NCBI GenBank assembly: GCA_000310025.1
Contig: FN649736.1
Location: 4,709,430-4,773,429, forward strand
Reading direction: 5' to 3'
Origin: Ectocarpus siliculosus
Taxonomy: Eukaryota > Sar > Phaeophyceae > Ectocarpales > Ectocarpaceae
Length of the DNA: 64,000 nt
Shown here: one piece after another, positions 63,001 through 64,000 of the stretch
Numbering within the stretch: the first letter of the stretch is position 1
Layout of the letters: each line of letters begins with the position of its first letter
The notes under the pieces: generated by a model
What the model was told of the DNA's origin: nothing
What the model saw: only the letters and a program-made list of their open reading frames with translations
The model's database searches: none
Translations under genes and position numbers: made by a program

Positions 63001-63539
63001 TTTGGCATGCACGGCAATGAGTAACCCCCCCCCCGTCCCTAGTACACTCTGCGTTGTCCTTGCCTTCGCCCCCTTGTCCACGAGGAACTTGACAGTGGGG
63101 ATAGAAGCGCGGATGCGAGTGTCGTCGGTGATGGTGGACCCGTCAAGGGGCACGTTCAGGTCACACCGGACAAGCACCCTGTCGAGTCACACAAGTAGGG
63201 GTGGATGTCCAGTAAACTGCCAACGACATTCATTAAGTTGAGAGAGGATAAAATACTCCGCAGACGAGAAAACGCACAACAGCCTTGAACAACCACGCCG
63301 GCAGCGACAGAATGGCGCCTATGTCGTGCCCTACCGCACGCCGTCGGGCACGAATTGCCTCACTCCATGTCACGCGCATCCACACAACCCGCATCCATAC
63401 ATACCCACGCGAAAATGACACAGGAACAGCGGGAGCCTATGTAGTAGTGCGAGTGGGGGGGCACGTACCTCTTGCCCTTGAGATCCTCGGAGGTGAGGTC
63501 GCCCACGCTCTTCTTGGGCTTGTCGCTGCTCAAGGTCAT
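57046..63539 (-). CDS. PGK: Phosphoglycerate kinase, 14 exons
   Basis: Minus-strand exons: 63539-63469, 63178-63064, 62524-62390, 62069-62015, 61478-61429, 60929-60847, 60454-60397, 60020-59925, 59370-59269, 58890-58789, 58306-58232, 57910-57836, about 57601-57506, 57156-57046. The product is about 407 residues, the usual length for PGK. It converts 1,3-bisphosphoglycerate and ADP to 3-phosphoglycerate and ATP, or the reverse in carbon fixation. Visible signatures: [21 protein letters not shown] with the catalytic Arg, [70 protein letters not shown] and [17 protein letters not shown]. The ATG at 63539 begins [15 protein letters not shown]. The frame stays open upstream, so an organelle presequence from a further exon cannot be excluded, and compartment is undecided. 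Two introns use GC donors. Exon 13 is in damaged sequence. Confidence 0.97.
57506..57601 (-). CDS. PGK: PGK exon 13, poorly read
   Basis: The exon reads about [20 protein letters not shown], then SVGAVEK, with donor AAG|GTGAAG. Family members have GGGDS at this point; here the Asp codon reads AAA. The flanking G and C runs (57600-57640) look like a low-quality read, and the acceptor cannot be placed exactly. A sequencing error is more likely than a true active-site change. Confidence 0.75.
60021..60396 (-). other. PGK: PGK GC-AG intron (after exon 7)
   Basis: The exon ends CTATCTCCAG and the intron begins GCAAGAAC. The acceptor GGGTTCAG precedes [14 protein letters not shown]. The join [16 protein letters not shown] matches the family with no residue missing. 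Confidence 0.88.
62525..63063 (-). other. PGK: PGK GC-AG intron (after exon 2)
   Basis: The exon ends GGGGCGAAG and the intron begins GCAAGG, the classic form of a GC donor. The acceptor is TTGGTCAG before [10 protein letters not shown]. No GT near this point would keep the frame. Confidence 0.88.
62860..62879. repeat. Poly(T) run
   Basis: About 19 T in the PGK intron between exons 2 and 3 (poly(A) on the gene strand). Confidence 0.9.
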
Positions 63540-64000
63540 GTCCGAGGCACGCCTATTGATTTTGTTCGTCGAGGTCGTTTCCGCCGGCACGGTACGGCAC
63601 GGTACGGCAAGGTGCGGTACGGTTCCGCCGGAGGAGGCATCAAACAAACAGAAGGAAGACGGGGAGAAGTCAATGTTGTTGTTGCTGTTGTTGTTGTTGT
63701 TGCTGCTGCTGCTGCTGTCATCGTTGTCGTCATAACGACAAAACATGATCCCGTCAAAGGAAAAGACACATTTTTCCGTGGTTAGGAAACGAAGATAGGG
63801 GTTCGAGTTACTTGTCCGAGAGAGAGTCGGGAGGACAGGGGGGGGGGGGGGGGGGGACCCCTTTTTTTTCTGCCTTAACGGTTAAACCCTTTACCCCCTG
63901 CCCCCCAAAGGAAAGGGGGGGGGGGGGGGGGGGGCACCCCCAAAACAAAAAGGGGGTTTTTTTTTCCCCCAAAAAAGGAGGAGGGGGGCCCCCCAAAAAA
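63540..64000. other. PGK 5' flank with simple repeats, then low-quality contig end
   Basis: A 10-bp tandem pattern built on ACGGTACGGC lies at about 63586-63632, and a (GTT)/(GCT) run at about 63674-63719; both fall just upstream of the PGK start. From about 63838 to the end, the sequence is mostly expanded G, C, T and A runs, like the contig end beside the N gap. It should not be trusted. Any PGK leader exon would be lost here. Confidence 0.75.

Noticed and set aside
63838..64000. G/C homopolymer blocks at the right end, possibly telomere-like or structured DNA
   Set aside because: The inflated runs match those beside the N gap and are typical of a failing read.

Overview
The window looks like nuclear DNA of a brown alga or a close stramenopile relative, similar in style to Ectocarpus. 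Short, GC-rich exons are cut up by many GT-AG (and two GC-AG) introns, with long homopolymer runs, microsatellites and small inverted-repeat elements between them. The organism call is an inference from gene structure; I could not run a search. Neighbouring genes alternate strand (-, +, -), as is common in Ectocarpus.

Three genes can be reconstructed exon by exon with consistent splice phases. (1) Minus strand, 12360 to 4215: a canonical single-DNA-binding-domain E2F transcription factor in seven recognised exons. It carries a winged-helix DNA-binding domain, a coiled coil, a marked box, an Ala/Gln/Gly-rich linker and a C-terminal Rb-binding motif. Its first codon is not resolved. (2) Plus strand, 15859 (or an exon further upstream) to 55854: one giant gene of about 55 exons. 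All exons join in frame into a protein of about 6,470 residues. It has an N-terminal region with SH3/Tudor-like and GAF-like modules, ten C2 units, a second GAF-like pair with an IQ motif, four more C2 units and a long GAF-like C-terminus. (3) Minus strand, 63539 to 57046: phosphoglycerate kinase in 14 exons, essentially complete.

Layout: 1-253 may be the tail of a gene running in from the left. 254-4214 shows no gene I can support. 4215-12360 is E2F, whose introns hold a MITE, a foldback-type inverted repeat, an assembly gap and cloning-vector sequence. 12361-15850 is the divergent intergenic region between E2F and the giant gene. 55855-57045 is the tail-to-tail region between the giant gene and PGK, with another inverted-repeat element. 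63540-64000 is the PGK upstream end, running into poor sequence.

The three genes do not form an obvious pathway: one is a cell-cycle regulator, one a probable large membrane/Ca2+/second-messenger scaffold, one a glycolysis/Calvin-cycle enzyme. The most novel item is the giant C2/GAF protein. In it, two related GAF-like modules carry different insertions at the same place, an SH3/Tudor-like domain in one and an IQ motif in the other.
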